A stretch of 64,000 nucleotides of DNA from Incurvaria masculella (taxonomy: Eukaryota > Arthropoda > Insecta > Lepidoptera > Incurvariidae). The stretch is from contig OX335665.1 of NCBI GenBank assembly GCA_946894095.1, positions 72,001-136,000 of the forward strand. Reading direction: 5' to 3'. The position numbers and the translations under genes were made by a program. This document shows positions 10,908 to 24,600 of this stretch, in pieces. Position 1 is the stretch's first letter. Every line of letters begins with the position of its first letter. The notes under the pieces were generated by a model, which was not told the DNA's origin, did not search any database, and saw nothing but the letters and a program-made list of their open reading frames with translations.

Positions 10908-11822
10908 TTTTTTTTAATTCGTCCGTTTGGACAGGCAAGGGTTTTTTAACCGTATAGTCTTGTCCAATCTGTCGTATTGAGTGCGCGGAATATTGCCGGA
11001 CTAAACCGGTTTTTGAATGGTTAGTCTGGTGCTAATCCAGTATTAAGTTTTGACAGGTTCACTCTTAATGAGACTGAAAAGAGGCGGTGCTCAACCGGTC
11101 GAAGTAGTGGCACTGCAGAGGTCATGAGCATATGGGTCTGGGATAGGAGCTCATGAATCCTCGGCGTGACACGAGCGGCGTCGAGGGTGGTTGGTGTTGG
11201 CTAGCTGAAGAATGGAAACTCACGGCACTACAGCACTCACTAAAAGGTCCTCAACGACTCGTAGCCCGCACCAAACACTCACTCGAAACCTCCCAACAAA
11301 ATCTAACCTGTCTTCAGCTCACACGACAACTTGTGACTCATTGTGACAGCCCCATAGTCACAGACTAAACAGCCTACGGTAGCAATCGCGGATCCGCGCA
11401 TCTCGGGCGGTGCCCTGTCTCCTCTTCTTTTTTCTAATTTTATCAAAACACTTGCCGCTATTCTTTCATGCCTTTATCATCTAATAATAATAATAATAAT
11501 AAAATTATTTATTTCCACTGCATCCCAACATTTATCTTGTCAATAAAGACTTATCTGAAAGTGACATTGATTGACACGCTGCTAGCCAGGTACAGCAGTC
11601 ACCGAACCGCAAGCCGGGTTGAAATTGAGGAGAAAACTGTCACCTCATTGTACTCGAAGAGACCCTGGAAAAAAGTGTCCGTATGGAGTCTCCAGAACCT
11701 CGTAGGGTTTAAAGCGAGCAAGACACAGGCAACACAATTCACTGTGGCACCCACCTTCCAGGGTACAGCTCTCCGCATTAATGACTACATAGCGATTCTT
11801 GTTGTCGACCTGTCGCATGACC
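10907..11822. other. No gene recognised
   Basis: It contains an (AAT)n run near 11.48-11.50 kb. Short open frames have no recognisable motifs. Confidence 0.4.
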
Positions 11823-12422
11823 TTAAGGTCAACTCCCCATACAAACGGGAAAAGAAGATCACGCGCATATTTTTTGTCAGAGATCCCAAATTTTGCTCAA
11901 AATTGCTTTATTATATAAACAATAAACAATAAACAACAATAAACAATTTGATCGAACTAGATGTCTGATGATCGTTGTATTTTCTTCACCTCCATGGACC
12001 GTTGGCATTGTAAAATTGTGTTTGGTTTTTAAGTTATAAGGTCCGAAAGTTCGAATTTTTCGAGTGTTTTATACAATAACTTTGGAGGTGAATTACGCAA
12101 TGTTAAAGTAAGAACCTCTTAAAAAGATTAGTCATCAGACATAGCTTATTTAATCAAGATTTATAATCTTTTTTGTTTTTGTTCGATTTTTTTCTACAGC
12201 GGCCGTGGTTTACTTTTAGCTATACGTCGTTTTGTAATTAAAATATTCGTAAATGTTACCAATTCATACACTATGCACATTGTATTTTTTGTGGACATGT
12301 AGCATCTTCCTCATCACGGAGCTTGTCTTTTTCTTTGAAACAGAGAAGGTCCCAGAGCGCAACAACACGGTTTTGTACCGTGCCCGCGAATGAGCTAGTC
12401 CCGCCGGGTTGGGCCACCTTAA
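11823..12422 (+). mobile_element. TTAA-flanked non-autonomous element, copy 1
   Basis: Both ends carry TTAA. The right end reads GTTGGGCCACC-TTAA and the left end TTAA-GGTCAACTCCCCATAC. A closely related copy lies at 56.95-57.50 kb, with shared blocks such as CAGACATAGCTTATTTAATC and GAAACAGAGAAGGTCCCAG. TTAA targets are typical of piggyBac-type transposases, so a piggyBac-mobilised MITE is a reasonable guess. This copy also holds an internal ATAAACAATAAACAA expansion. Confidence 0.75.
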
Positions 12423-12539
12423 TTTTGGATGCCTTTTGTCTTGTATGACTCTAAGGAGTGACTACCCAGAAGATATGGGATGCTTGTGAAGCTTGGGTGC
12501 CAGTTGGGGCGATACCTACCTGGGTGTAGGTAACTAACT

Positions 12540-12870
12540 GGAAGCTCGTTTGTCTTGCATCAAACCAGGGGTCTGAGTTCAAATCCTCGCACCGTTCATG
12601 CACCACTTTCTTTCTCTTTCCGAGTTGGATAAGTGCATTTTCTCAGCTGCTTCATGGTTCAGAATCCATGTAAAACTGTAGGTCCCCTTCTGCTACTAGG
12701 TTGTAGGGTTATGCTCGCCCGGGATGGTACCATTGCATTGGATGAAAGCGACGATGAAAAATTGTCCGTGCTTTCCATCCAGTTAAATGTAGCCGTGCTC
12801 ATAAGGGAAGGTCCTGGCATGACACCTCCTTCCTCCGGGACTGCAGTGCGCTAATATCATAACAGTTTGG
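12540..12870 (-). repeat. Interspersed repeat family D (SINE-like)
   Basis: Blocks such as ACTGTAGGTCCCCTTC, GCATTGGATGAAAG and TTCCATCCAGTTAAATGTAG, plus the end TAATATCATAAC, recur at about 18.75, 27.65, 46.9, 52.6, 58.3 and 60.8 kb in both orientations. There is no coding potential. The class is uncertain; a SINE or the tail of a longer retroelement would fit. Confidence 0.6.
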
Positions 12871-13207
12871 GCATTTTCGTCTAGATACATTAAAAAAAAT
12901 TGTTTATATTCATTTATTTGTAAAACAATTAGGAACATTAATGCGAATAATAACTCTATTACAAGGTGGTCGTAGTGTTGCTTGCAGCGCCAGAAATGTC
13001 ATTGTGTCACAAATACGTATGACATAAACATATCTTTTGCATGAAAGTAAATATTTAATTCCATGCAAAAACTTTTTAAACTAATTAAACAACTGTGGCC
13101 AGTTGTCATATTTATTTAATAGAACTACAATCATAAAATAAACAACTATTTTCAAAACGACCAAATAGTTTTAGTTTATAGTCAGCGCCAGATTGACCGC
13201 GCAAATA

Positions 13208-13330
13208 CTGATTCTTAGCCAAAGTATGGCTTCCGACTGTCAAATTTGACATTCGATCCATCCATGTTATGTCAAAACTGACAGTCGAAAGACTTACTTT
13301 GGCTCAGCCAAGTACGAGTATTGTCTATGA
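13208..13330. mobile_element. Foldback MITE, family C copy 1
   Basis: The arms CTTAGCCAAAGTATGGCTTC-CGACTGTCAAA and TTGACAGTCGAAAGACTTACTTTGGCTCAGCC-type sequence are imperfect inverted complements around a short AT-rich loop. A related copy lies at about 59.95-60.07 kb. Confidence 0.65.
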
Positions 13331-13747
13331 ATCTTATCATTAGATGGCCTCTGTGCCTGCCGGACCTGCCTGTTAGTTTCGGAGCTGCGTAAGCAGGCAC
13401 AGCACGTACCAAACTTTATGGCCGATGAGAAATGGGCGCGTTTCGCTGCACAGAACACAAATTATAGATCAGCGGCGCGCGGGGCGTGTACAGTACGTCC
13501 TCTGCACAAATTTGGACACGGCGTGTTTTCAGACCTGCCAAAACGTTTGGATCGAGCTGTCCATCAGGCGACATCTAGTGTTGAGCATATGAAGCGGTGG
13601 GCGATTATAACTTTGGATAACATTTTCCTACGCCACTCCCTTCCCCATGCACATAATTTTGACTTGATACTTGCAGTAATCTTGTGGCAAATGCAAAAGG
13701 ATACGACATAAAGTTTAATGAGATACAAGAGGTTAAGCGGCCTTTTA

Positions 13748-14624
13748 GGCCCGGCGCCGACTGACAGGACGGCACATCTAACAGACAAATTTAGAAATGG
13801 TCCAGTCAATTAGAGAGCAGTGTCAATTGAAAAATGATGTTGTGACGATAATCGAAAAGGCAGTGCTAAGATCGTTTGGACATATGGAACGAATCGGTAA
13901 CGAAAGAATGACGAAACTAATTAACAGAGCAGATGTGAGCGGAAATGTCCTAGGAGAACGTACCGCGACCAAATCGATGTAATACGTCGTAAAGGTCAGG
14001 TACGTAGCACCCGTAATCGTTGAGAATGTATGAAAAGATGTATGTCTGTAGATGAAGCGAAAAAGATGTGCTGTGATCGTAACGTATGGCGCTCTATCAT
14101 CTCTGCCGACCCCTCCGGGAAAGCGGCGTGAAGGTATGGATGTCAATATATGTATTAAAGATGAAATTGGAAAAATAATGCTTATATGTACAAAGGTCAG
14201 GCTGCAGCGTGATCAAGTATGGCGTCTCGGGATGCCAGAGCGGCCTTTGACATACTTCGGGAGTTATCGGCATCTTTTGGAAAGCTGCAGCCATGATACT
14301 CATCATATGAAGTTATATCGCACATCATTAAATAGACTGCTGAATTTACCGAACATAGGTCTTTGTATCAAGAGCTTATTGAAACAAAATTTTCTTTTTG
14401 GTTTAATGAGTTTTTCCTCGTCTTAATCAAAAACAGCCAATTTTAAATATGCAAACAACTACTTTTATTCACTTGCTCTTTGTAAGCGCGACGATATGAC
14501 GAAGGATGCCGCAGCGGCCTTCGGCGTGCTTTAGCAGTGCTCGGGATGGCTCAGCATTTTATGCAAGCAGACGGCGGTCGCTTGTAGGGATACCAAAGGA
14601 TGCCGTCCTGTCAGTGGGCGCCGA
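13748..14624. repeat. Inverted repeat pair bounding a LINE scrap
   Basis: GGCGCCGACTGACAGGACGGC (about 13754-13774) is matched in inverse by TGCCGTCCTGTCAGTGGGCGCC (about 14600-14621), about 830 bp apart. The pair may be the termini of a composite or foldback element. Confidence 0.55.
13795..14125 (+). pseudogene. Endonuclease-reverse-transcriptase C-terminal fragment
   Basis: The frame reads VVTIIEKAVLRSFGHMERIG, then MKRCMSVDEAKKM, then VWRSIISADPSGK. These segments are typical of the C-terminal tail of insect RTE-like retroelement proteins. Frameshifts divide the blocks. No catalytic region is present. It lies between the two inverted repeats noted at 13.75 and 14.6 kb. Confidence 0.75.
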
Positions 14625-15844
14625 GCCTTAGAACACAGGTTTAAAACCCATGGTAGCCAACTCTTTCTTACTTATCCGAGACTACAGTAAGCATTTTGAT
14701 TGAGAATCGGTCACTCCCATGGCTTGTATCGTAGATCGTAACAAATGGCCAATTGAGAGCACTGGATATGAACTATTGTCGAAGTCTGCTGCTATATGCT
14801 TAACCACTACTAAATGAACTAAAACTAATTGATAAGTAAAACAATCACAAAATTCCCAATATACAAAAACTAGTAGTGTCTAGAGTATGGCTCGCGATTA
14901 ATTAAAACCTAACAACTTACAATACTTTACAATTCACATTCACAGAATTCAAGAGTCGGTATAACTAACATACAAATGCTTCCATACGTTCACAACTCTG
15001 AGCTCCACGTCTGAAGCAGGCTGACAGTTTTCGTGTGCGATTGTGGGAAAGCAAATCATACAGTTGCATCGCTGAACAACCGTCATGAATCGCAATGAAA
15101 CTAGTACCTGACCTGACTTGTTTTGTAAATATTTTATTCTAATGCAAGTTAATATTATTTACACTGGAAAGGTTCTGTTTGTACATTTCAGAAATATCAA
15201 CACATATCAGGTCTTATCAAAAAACCTGCCTCTTTTAAAGGGTGCTGTACCCTTCTAAGAGTTAAATTTATCATGGATAAAAATAGGTATGTTATATTCA
15301 TGTAAGGTAATAATATTATTTATCATTCCTTTCACTAGAAAATTAGCACACGTCTTGGCAAACGCATTTGGGAGCAAATTCGCACGCGGCGGCGATATTT
15401 GGACTGTGAGGCTCACGATGCGCGACTAGCTCCCATACAATTGTGTGCACAATTTGTCAGTACAGCAGTATCGGATTACCACCGGAGCAACGACCACATG
15501 ACAAGCCTTTCTTTTCTTTTCTGTTGAAATAACGATCGGGTCTTCGACTGTCCACCAAGTTCAAGGTCGCCCGCGTGGCCACTACCGAGGTGCATCGAAA
15601 CAGAGATTTAGAAGCACGGATAAAACTTTTAAGCACCCAAAGTTCTCATAAATGTGTGTGTCACTTCAAGTACAGGTCGAAAGCGCAACCCGCTTGGCTG
15701 TCACACAGCTGTTGCACATTTTGTTCATGACCTGTTTTGACATTCAACTTGTACGGCCATGACTCGTCTATCGATTTAGATCTCTGCATTGAAAGATTCT
15801 CCGCTATAACAAGAAATTGAAGGGTTTTTTTTCAGGTACACCTT
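14625..15844. other. No gene recognised
   Basis: AT-rich non-coding sequence. A GC-richer patch near 15.36-15.46 kb has no open frame that I recognise. Confidence 0.4.
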
Positions 15845-15847
15845 TTA

Positions 15848-15970
15848 AACATTAATTTGAGCTTCAGCGACATCTACATTTGAAGATGCTTCCGACTACT
15901 TCTTCAGATTATTTTCATAATCTGATTAAAATGCTTCAAATGTAGACGTCGCTGAAACTCAAATTAATGA
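15848..15970. mobile_element. Small foldback element
   Basis: ATTAATTTGAGCTTCAGCGA and TCGCTGAAACTCAAATTAAT face each other as inverted repeats of about 34 bp, 1-2 mismatches, around a shorter inner palindrome (AGATTATTTTCATAATCT). It could be a tiny MITE or a strong hairpin. Confidence 0.7.
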
Positions 15971-17848
15971 GATATTCATTAAATATATAAAATTACCTTT
16001 TAAATAGTTACTTTGATGATGATCAACGGAGCGCATCACCGTAAATGCTACAGTAGGCATGGTCATTGTAAAACGTATGTGGGTCAAAGTACGATGTGTG
16101 GCAGGTGCAGTGATTTTTATAAATATAGCATACCATTTTATTTACCATGAAAACGCCTTAAAAGGTGGGCACCTTTCTTCGATAAGACCTCATTTCTGTG
16201 AGACCGACATGTTGTGTTGTCCAACACTGCCTGGGCGAGATGCCGCACACCCATGGTGCATATCTCGATGGCATCAATGGCGTAATTACATTACTTTTAA
16301 CTGAGCTCAATTCCAGCCTTCCAATAAATTCAAAAAGTAGTTCTTTTTACAGGGATCTTTCTTTAATCAATGTGTCCTTGCTTAACAGTCTATCGTACAT
16401 ACACATTCCTAAAAATGTATTTTTCGTGCTCGACTAGGCATTGCCACCTTAATATAATTTGGTTACAATGACGGTGGTTTGAGCGTTGAGAATATGATAA
16501 TTTACGCTTTGTCAAAAATGTATATTCTCAATAAGTCTCCATACAAAATGTACACACATACTTTAAAAATTTTAAGATTTCACAAATATCTCATACATCA
16601 TTTTAAAGACATGTTCATAAAACATTTTAATTGTGCGGACGAGATGAGTGTTGTGTGAAGTACCCTTCTGACACACATAATAGCGTCAGTTGGGAAATGT
16701 TTTTTTAAGGAGAATGCCCAAATCCAGGCCCCTTAGAAATCATTATCAGATAATTTATATTTATTATTTAAACATGTTTTTAACTATGAAAAAAGGGGTT
16801 TTTTCACGGCCGGTCACTCGTAAAATAATTAAAAATAATCATTCACAATTACTTCTTTTCCTACTAACAATATGAATAAGAAAAGGACAGAACATCGCAT
16901 AGTACTTCCGTTGTCACAAAAAGTGTTTGGTTGCCCCATGCGATTCCGTCCGGTAAGGGAGAAAAAAAAAGTGGAAATACGTATGTAAAATGATCCCTAG
17001 GACCAATGTAAAGGATTTTTGCTTATGAAATATCCAAGAAACATTAAATTCTGTCCATTTTTATTGCATTTTGCCCTACGTTGAGCTCTCTGGGGCCTCT
17101 AAAACATTCATAACCTCAAAACCGCATTTTGTCAATAACTTTAAAATGGCAATAAGTTTGGTCTTCAAAACGAATAACTCGAAAAGCTATATTATTTTCT
17201 AAATTATAACTGGTTTGGAAGATAGACACAAACATTTTGCGTGGCCCAAAATGTATAGGGCATTTTCCTTTCCAAAACAAATACTAAAATAGATATGCAA
17301 TAAGGATATTGTCATCCAGTTACTTTGTAAATGTAAGTAGGGTGAGTAATACTGAACCAGCACTTGCGACGGTCCACTGTGCCCTGTTTATGTACGAGTA
17401 AACACCTCAACTCAGACAGATGTCCTATTCCTAACACAATCGCAACATAGTAAATTCAAATTGTAAAAACTTAGTATTACTTACCGTTATCTTACAAGAT
17501 CGTGTCAAAACATTTTTATATATTTCTCTAGTAAAATACTTCAAAACTTGACTAGCACTTACGAATAAAATATTCCGAGGAAAACCTCAAACGTCTCAAC
17601 AGGTGGAGCGACACGGAACATGCCGGTCGGTCCTCCTCCACTATAATCCAAAAACACCTAAACATTGTAAAATATATCGACAATTTGATCCATATCTAGG
17701 TACTTACACGCACAAAATTGAGATTCGAGTATTCCTATAATCTAAGTTCGATAACTATTAATATGTATTTACAGTGATTAATTAACAGTTTACAGTATGG
17801 CTAGCGTCGTCATCATACGCTCGGACGACAACACTCCAGCGGGGAATA
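15971..17848. other. No gene recognised
   Basis: AT-rich sequence downstream of fra. Nothing coding was recognised. Confidence 0.4.
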
Positions 17849-17854
17849 TTTATT
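17849..17854 (-). promoter_or_regulatory. Possible fra polyadenylation signal
   Basis: AATAAA on the minus strand, about 550 bases after the fra stop codon. The hexamer is common by chance in AT-rich DNA. Confidence 0.3.
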
Positions 17855-18403
17855 GGTGTAAATGTATAATTACGTTAAATATTATACAAATTATATACAG
17901 GCATAGTTGCGAGAGTTCAAAGTTAAGAACCCTCGGTCCTTGGCCGTTCGCGCGCTTACGAGGAAGGTAATGTCAATGTCAGTGGACCCATGACTATCTG
18001 AACTCAGGGTCCGCGCGAACATGCGCAAACATTCGAGAAATATATGAAACAATCAGTCTTCTTTAGCGTATAAAAATTAACTTAAAATGTAAATATTTCG
18101 ATAAGTAGGTGACAGTACTTCACCCTCCTAGTGAGCTCAGTGTGAGAACATTAATTTAAAGTAGGGTTTTTGAGCATTTTTTCTCTCGCTGTAGTAACAT
18201 GAAAGAGTTTATGAAAAGGGTAAGTCGAGTGTGTAAGTGTGAAAAGTAGTTATGTGAAGGTTTGTGTAATTGTCTAGATGTGAAGGTGTGGGTGTGCATA
18301 TGTGTTAGTGATGCAAGCAAATGTGTTCATGTATCCAGGTGTGCTAATGCATGGAGGGTGTGTGTGGGGTGCGTTAGTGGCGATGGAGGTGAGGTGTGGA
18401 GAG

Positions 18404-18693
18404 TCAGCACTGGAACTGCTGCTGCGTGATGGCGGAGAGGTCCTTCATGAGCCCCTCCAGGTTGGCCATCTCGCGCTGCAGCCGCTCGGTCGAGCGCGAC
18501 GGCGTGAGCGGCTCGAGCTCGCCGGCGGCGGCGGCGGCGGTGTGCGGCGGTGGCGGAAGCGGGAGGGGGAGGGCGGGCGGCAGGGAGTGCGGGTGCGGGG
18601 AAGAGGAGAGCAGGCGCGCCGACGGAGAGCCGCAGCTCGACGCCGCGCCCGACGAACTCTTCTTGTATGGCGACGTGTTGCTGCGCACCGTCA
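18404..18693 (-). CDS. fra: fra exon 30: P3 motif and stop
   Basis: Acceptor TCACAG. It reads [18 protein letters not shown], Ser/Pro-rich sequence, then [20 protein letters not shown] and AITQQQFQC before TGA. The closing helix is the P3 motif of DCC-family receptors. Confidence 0.96.
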
Positions 18694-21600
18694 CTGTGAA
18701 CCATCACCAAATTTGAAAAATAGTTCGTGTGTTCATCCATCCAGTTCAGTGTAGCCATAATAACTCATACTCGACATGGCACCTAATTCCTTCGGGAATG
18801 TGGTGTGTTGGGCTTATATCATAACGGTAGTTGTGTAATCGCCTGGCAACAAACATCAATCTATTGATGTTGCTGCGCATGCGTGACACGTGGTGGAAGG
18901 GGAGGAGCAAGCGAGACAGCGAGGGAAGGAGAGAACGGGAGAGGGGACCGAGCGGGAAACGACTTGACTGGCGCTCGTGGAAGCACGTGGAAGGAAAACC
19001 TTCACTTGAGTATCTTGTATTTTCAATACCTACCCACCTATTTGATTATTAAGTTATGACTGCATTGGACTAGAGTTAACAGTTGTGTTATTAGATATCC
19101 ATGTAAGATGCCATACAAAAAAACCTGCACTTCGACTCGCCTCGTCTTAACCATTCAATTGTTTCTTGTCACCGATTTACTTACCTACATTGGCTGGTCT
19201 GTACACGATTGACTACTTACCACCGACATATCGAGTTGCCTCTTCTTACCCATGGACATGCTAAAGCTCCTATTGACTTCCCTCACCCCACACCTTGACG
19301 ACTTGAATACTACATATTGACTTCTTGTTACTCCAATAACTTCTTTCTTCCTTACCAACTTATCCACTCCCCACCCATCGACTTGCTTGTATCGACATGT
19401 ATAATTATGTGAATACACACAAGAATGTGAATTCTAATTGTATTAAATTGTAAATGTTTGACGATTCCAAGTGTTCCCTGCATCCCAAAGGAGGATTAAT
19501 AGATACAAATACAAACACAAATATCGTAATTATGGTATGCAGGTCAGCACTGTGTGTAGTGAGGTGTACTTAGATAGAAGGGCACATGGAATAGAAAGCA
19601 AAAATCAAACAAAGAGAACATTTATTGTAACAGGTATTGTTGGATTCACTTATGGAATAAGCGAAATTAAAACCAAAATGGAAACTGTTACCTTTGCCGT
19701 GGCTCGGCGTGGAGTGTTGCGAGTGCTGCGCGGAGTGTGGCTCGGCGCCGACCCCGCTCGCGCCCGCCGGCAGCGTGAAGCTGTGCAGCGCACCCGCGCC
19801 GACCCCCGCGCTGCCGCCGCCGCCCGCGCGCCGCTGCAGCGACCCGCCCACGCTGCCGCTCGCCTCCGACACAGAGTCGCGGCTACACACACACACACAT
19901 CTGTTGGATACTATGCAGCGGTGGACTTGCCAATATTCCGTATAGGCTGCGTCTAGGGGCGGCAGACGTATAGGCCGCGGCCTTGTGATGGCAGATTTCC
20001 ACTTTACAAAGTGAACTGACATGATACTTGACAAAAGTCCGGCACTGCTACGGCGCACTCAAAACGCCAATTCAATCCTTTATGTGCTCACAGTTACTGA
20101 AGAAGTACAGAATGTTTTTTTTTATTTGAAACTGCAATCTGTCAGTTTATAGACATTTATCAGTTTTTTGTTAGGAATTATTCTTGAGTGTGGCAAATGT
20201 CCAATGACATTTCCTCAAAAGTACACAGCTTAAAAGTCTAAGCTGTTATTAGGTCTTGCGGTGCCCTTCTGTTCAGTCTAGTGATCTTGATGAAACCGGG
20301 GAGTTTCATCTAGTTTGAGGCTAATTTATTTGGGTCTTGATTTGTATGCTGCTGTTTTTGTTTTAGCTGCCTCCTTTACTGATGGGATTTGAAGTTCCAT
20401 ATAGAGCCTGTTGTTCGTAACATACCATGGTGTGTTGACAATCATGCGCAGAATCTTTGATTGAAATCTACTTATTTGAAGTACAGAATGATGAGCTAGC
20501 ATCGTGACAATAGATGTGATCTGACCAATTCATGTCAGGTTATCTCTAAAACTTCAGGGTAATTTAATGATCAATTAAGGACTTAAGTGGGAGCCTTGTC
20601 TTGCAACCAAAAAAGATACAATTTCTTCTCTAAAGTCACTCATCTTTACCACCCCTTTGATGGGCTATTAGTATGGCGAATGCCGGTTTAAAATAATGAC
20701 ACCGAATTTTTGGCAATAATATCATTGTTAACCTTGTCTAATGTTTACCAAAAGTTTGGTTATGAATTTTAATTTGCTTGTCTATCATATTCTGTTCGAA
20801 CGGGTAGGTAATGGGGAAGAAAACTCCTTTTTTATCACTCACGTCTAAGCGAACTCACCTAAAAGATCGGTCAAAGCTGTCAGATACCATACAAAATAAA
20901 AAGAATAGAATTGAAAATATTATATACTCTATATATGAAATTGAAATGACTCAATTTTTTCCATGTTATTTCGAAAATAAATTGTCCTTAATTATGATAA
21001 TCAAAAAAAGTCTTGGGGAAAGAAAATATCACAAAAATATAAACTATATTTCGTTTCATACTTTGTGAAAGTCAATAACATTTAACTCTGTTTGAAGACA
21101 AACAAAAGTTCTTTTTTTCGTCGAAACCTTATTCTAACTGCATCATGGAGTACATATTTCATCCAAAAACTCGTAAATCAAACTTGACAGGAATAACAGT
21201 TTTGACGTGTTTAAGGCGAGGTTGCTCATGCGACATCTACAATAAGCTTTGAGTTTTCTTCCCCAATTAGAATGTTGGAATACAATGGATGAAGAAGCAA
21301 GTGAAGGGGCGACATACTGCGTGTAGTGTCCGAGCGGCTCGTAGGCGACGTAGTGTCCGCGCTCGCGCTCGCGCGACGCCACCGCGTACAGGTCGCCGAG
21401 TGGCGTGCCCGCGCCCCCCACCCCGCCCGCCCCGCACGCCGCGCCCAGTGGGCAGCCCGCCACCGCGCCTGCCGCACACGCACACTGCTAACCTCTGCTG
21501 CTCCATACGGGTGTGGTGTTGTTTATTTAGTCATGCAATTAGTCCTGACTGAGAGCACATTTAATGATATATTTTTTAGGCATTCACAGTAAAATTTCCA

Positions 21601-24600
21601 CTCTTTTAAAATCACTCTCATTTATCCTTTTGGCTTATTAAAAAAATCCACCATTAACTGTCTCTGGTATTGTAAGATTTACAATCGCTCGATCAAGGTG
21701 GTTACACAGTATTGTATTATTATATTTTTGGTCATTTTATATCTAGTAATTTTAGTGTGTGGATGTTCAAGGACTAATGGGTTTCTGATAAAACGGGGTA
21801 ATTTTTTATTTTGAGATTTGAGATTTTGTGTCAGAAGGAAGTTCTGTGTTCCTGGAGTGATGTCCAATATACACAACAGATCCAAATATAGATACACAAC
21901 ATCAGTACATCAACACTCAGTCATGCTGCAGTCAGGTCCCGCATGGTCAGCAATGCGGTGCAACGTTAGGGTGTCCGGGTAGTGTAGGTACTCACAGGGT
22001 GGAGGCTGGGGGTGCGCGTGCGCGTGCGCCAGGAGGTGCGCATGCGCGTGGTGCGGCGCGAGCGAGCCCAGCGACGACTGCGGCGACGGCAACGCGCCTC
22101 CCCCGCTTCCTAGCAGCGGCGTACTCTGCACACACCACACACCTAGCATGAGCGCGACAAGACGAACGCAGTGCAGGAGTGAAAAGTCAACTCGAGCACC
22201 ACTACCGCCAGTTGGAGAGAGATAGAACATACCTACCCGATGCGACAACTTTTCGAATAGCTATAAGTACAGCGTCCAGGCTCATTAAATGAAGAATGTT
22301 TGAGAAACCCCACTAGTCGCCGTGAAGTCGTATTTTTCATCAAAAGAAGTACAATTATGTTTACTGGGATGCTCAAATACTCAAATATCATATACTCGAT
22401 AAAAAAAATTGTGATGTGTCAAAAGCATTGCCATGAATTGCACAACCCAATTGCTTTTGCGGTACTAATAATCATGGATAATTATGAATGAGAGATTGAA
22501 AGAGATAATACCCAGGGGCATTGCCGTTTACCCCCACACGCGTCCACGGTTTGAGGATAGTGAAACCGTCTTCAGATATGAAGACTTGCTGCTTAGTCAG
22601 TCGCGGACAATTTGGCGGTCCATCTCGAAGAGTCCTGGAGCTCTCTCATGGCGGAGATGTTTCTATATAATGGCACTGTTATAACCTTGGTTTATGACCG
22701 CGAAAGCAAACACGATGTTAGTTTTGACACATGATGTAATTGACAAAACATAACCTCAATCTAAATGTCATTGGTGAGAGTACTACATTTTAGGCTACAA
22801 TATTTCGGTACACAACACCTTCCCTCTCAGATTGAACTATTCTATTAAACTAGAATACAATGAGTGGGTTATCTCTTTCGCAAACTTTCAGATGCGTAGC
22901 TCTGTGAACTCAATAAACGATAATCAACATACACTTATACTATATTGTTCATGCTATGTACCTTAATGTTCCACACTAATAAAATCTTCTAACACTGAAT
23001 CACTGTCTATTCTTTTTGTAACTACAGCTCCTTTTGGAATGCCTAAAACTTCCCTCATTTTTGTCACTTCTTCTCCTTCTGTTTCTTCTCCGCTTCCTGA
23101 GTTCTTGATGATTTGGTTAAGATGGCGTTGTATTATTTTGCCACTGTCTGTCTTTATTAAAAATCTCTGGTTGCTTAATTTTTTGTGAATGACCGCACAT
23201 GCCCATTTATCACTTTTGTTATACAGGCGGTAACGAATGGGTTGACCTTCTTCAAAATGTCTGCGCTTAGGGTAAGGTTGTTCTTCTCTTGCATTTTATG
23301 TGTTTGCATGTTGTGGGTGTATACAATCAAGGAATGTGCGAAATGGTCTGGCGTTCAGCAATTCTGCAGGCGTTTTGCCTGTGGTAGCGCTGGGAGTGGA
23401 CTTCATGGCATATAACAATCTGGGTAATCTGAGATTCCAAGGGACATCAGACATCTTGCTAAGTTTTTCCTTGACGGTTTGGACTGTGCGTTCAGCTTGC
23501 CCGTTAGAAGCAGGGTGGTATGGTGGTACTAGTATGCTTCTTATCTGATTTCTGCTGCAGAAATGTTTGAACTCTGCAGATGTGAACATTGTTGCGTTAT
23601 CTGAGACCAAGATCTCGCAGAGCCCTTGGCTGCTGAAGATTTCTCTCAATACTTGAGTGACTACAGCTGATGATGTATTGGGGACTATACGTACTTCTGG
23701 CCATTTTGAAAACGCATCAATTGCGATGAAAAATGTCTTTCCCATGTATGGACCAGCAAAGTCAACATGTAAGCGGGACCACGGTCGCGATGGTGGCGGC
23801 CAAGCTGTACATACTTTTGGCGGTAAGTGTCGATGGTTCTGACATATATCACACGAAGCCACAGTTGCTTCAATATCCTTGGTTATGTTCGGCCACCAAA
23901 CATAACTTCTTGCCACCCCCTTTGTGGCAACAATTCCGTTGTGTGAGTCGTGCAATATTTTTAATATGTCCTTTCTTATGCATTCTGGAATCACAACTCT
24001 GTTACCGATTAGAATGCAATCTTTCATCGTCGACATCTCTGCGCGTCGTAGCCAGTATAGATGTAATGATTTTTCTGTTACCTTCTGTGGCCATCCCCTG
24101 CGTATCCAGCTATGCACTTTTGATAGAGTGATATCCTTTCGAGTGAATTCTGCAATTTTCTCGACCGTGAGATTCGGGTCGTTAGGTTCTGCTGTCATCA
24201 GCAGAACATCTCCATAGGCTTCGTCGTGTTTATCTTCATTGTCTCCTTGTTCTGGCCACCTGCTCAATGCATCAGAGTTGCCTAGTTTCTTTCCTTCTTT
24301 ATACTTCAATTCATAGTCATATGTGCTGAGCTGAAGTGCCCATCGGGTCATTCTGGGTGACAGTGTGATTGGTATTGGTTTGTTGGTTCCGAAAATGCTT
24401 ATAAGCGGCTTATGGTCAGTGAAGATTATCACTTTTTTACCCCAGATATAGTTATGAAATTTGCTAAGCCCAAACATGATTCCCGTTGCCTCTTTGTCCA
24501 ATACCGAATAATTTCTTTCATGTTTGTTTAACGTTCTTGACGCCATTGCGATTGGTTTCTCTGATCCGTCGTCCATTATGTGTGCTAACGTTATGCCGAC

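Noticed and set aside
12540..12600. tRNA gene
   Set aside because: A B-box-like GAGTTCAAATCC is visible, but no cloverleaf can be drawn. More likely a SINE-type remnant.
13418..13711. 97-codon plus-strand frame
   Set aside because: No recognisable domain, no splice or start context, and it lies among transposon scraps.
16059..16437. Two overlapping plus-strand frames of about 80 codons
   Set aside because: Composition looks non-coding and there is no motif.
18302..18754. Plus-strand frames opposite the last fra exon (and similar ones opposite exons 10, 13, 14, 16, 17, 28, 29)
   Set aside because: GC-rich coding exons leave the opposite strand open. These frames are Arg-rich and show no motif, while the minus-strand frames give Ig/FN3/P3 sequence with matching splice phases.
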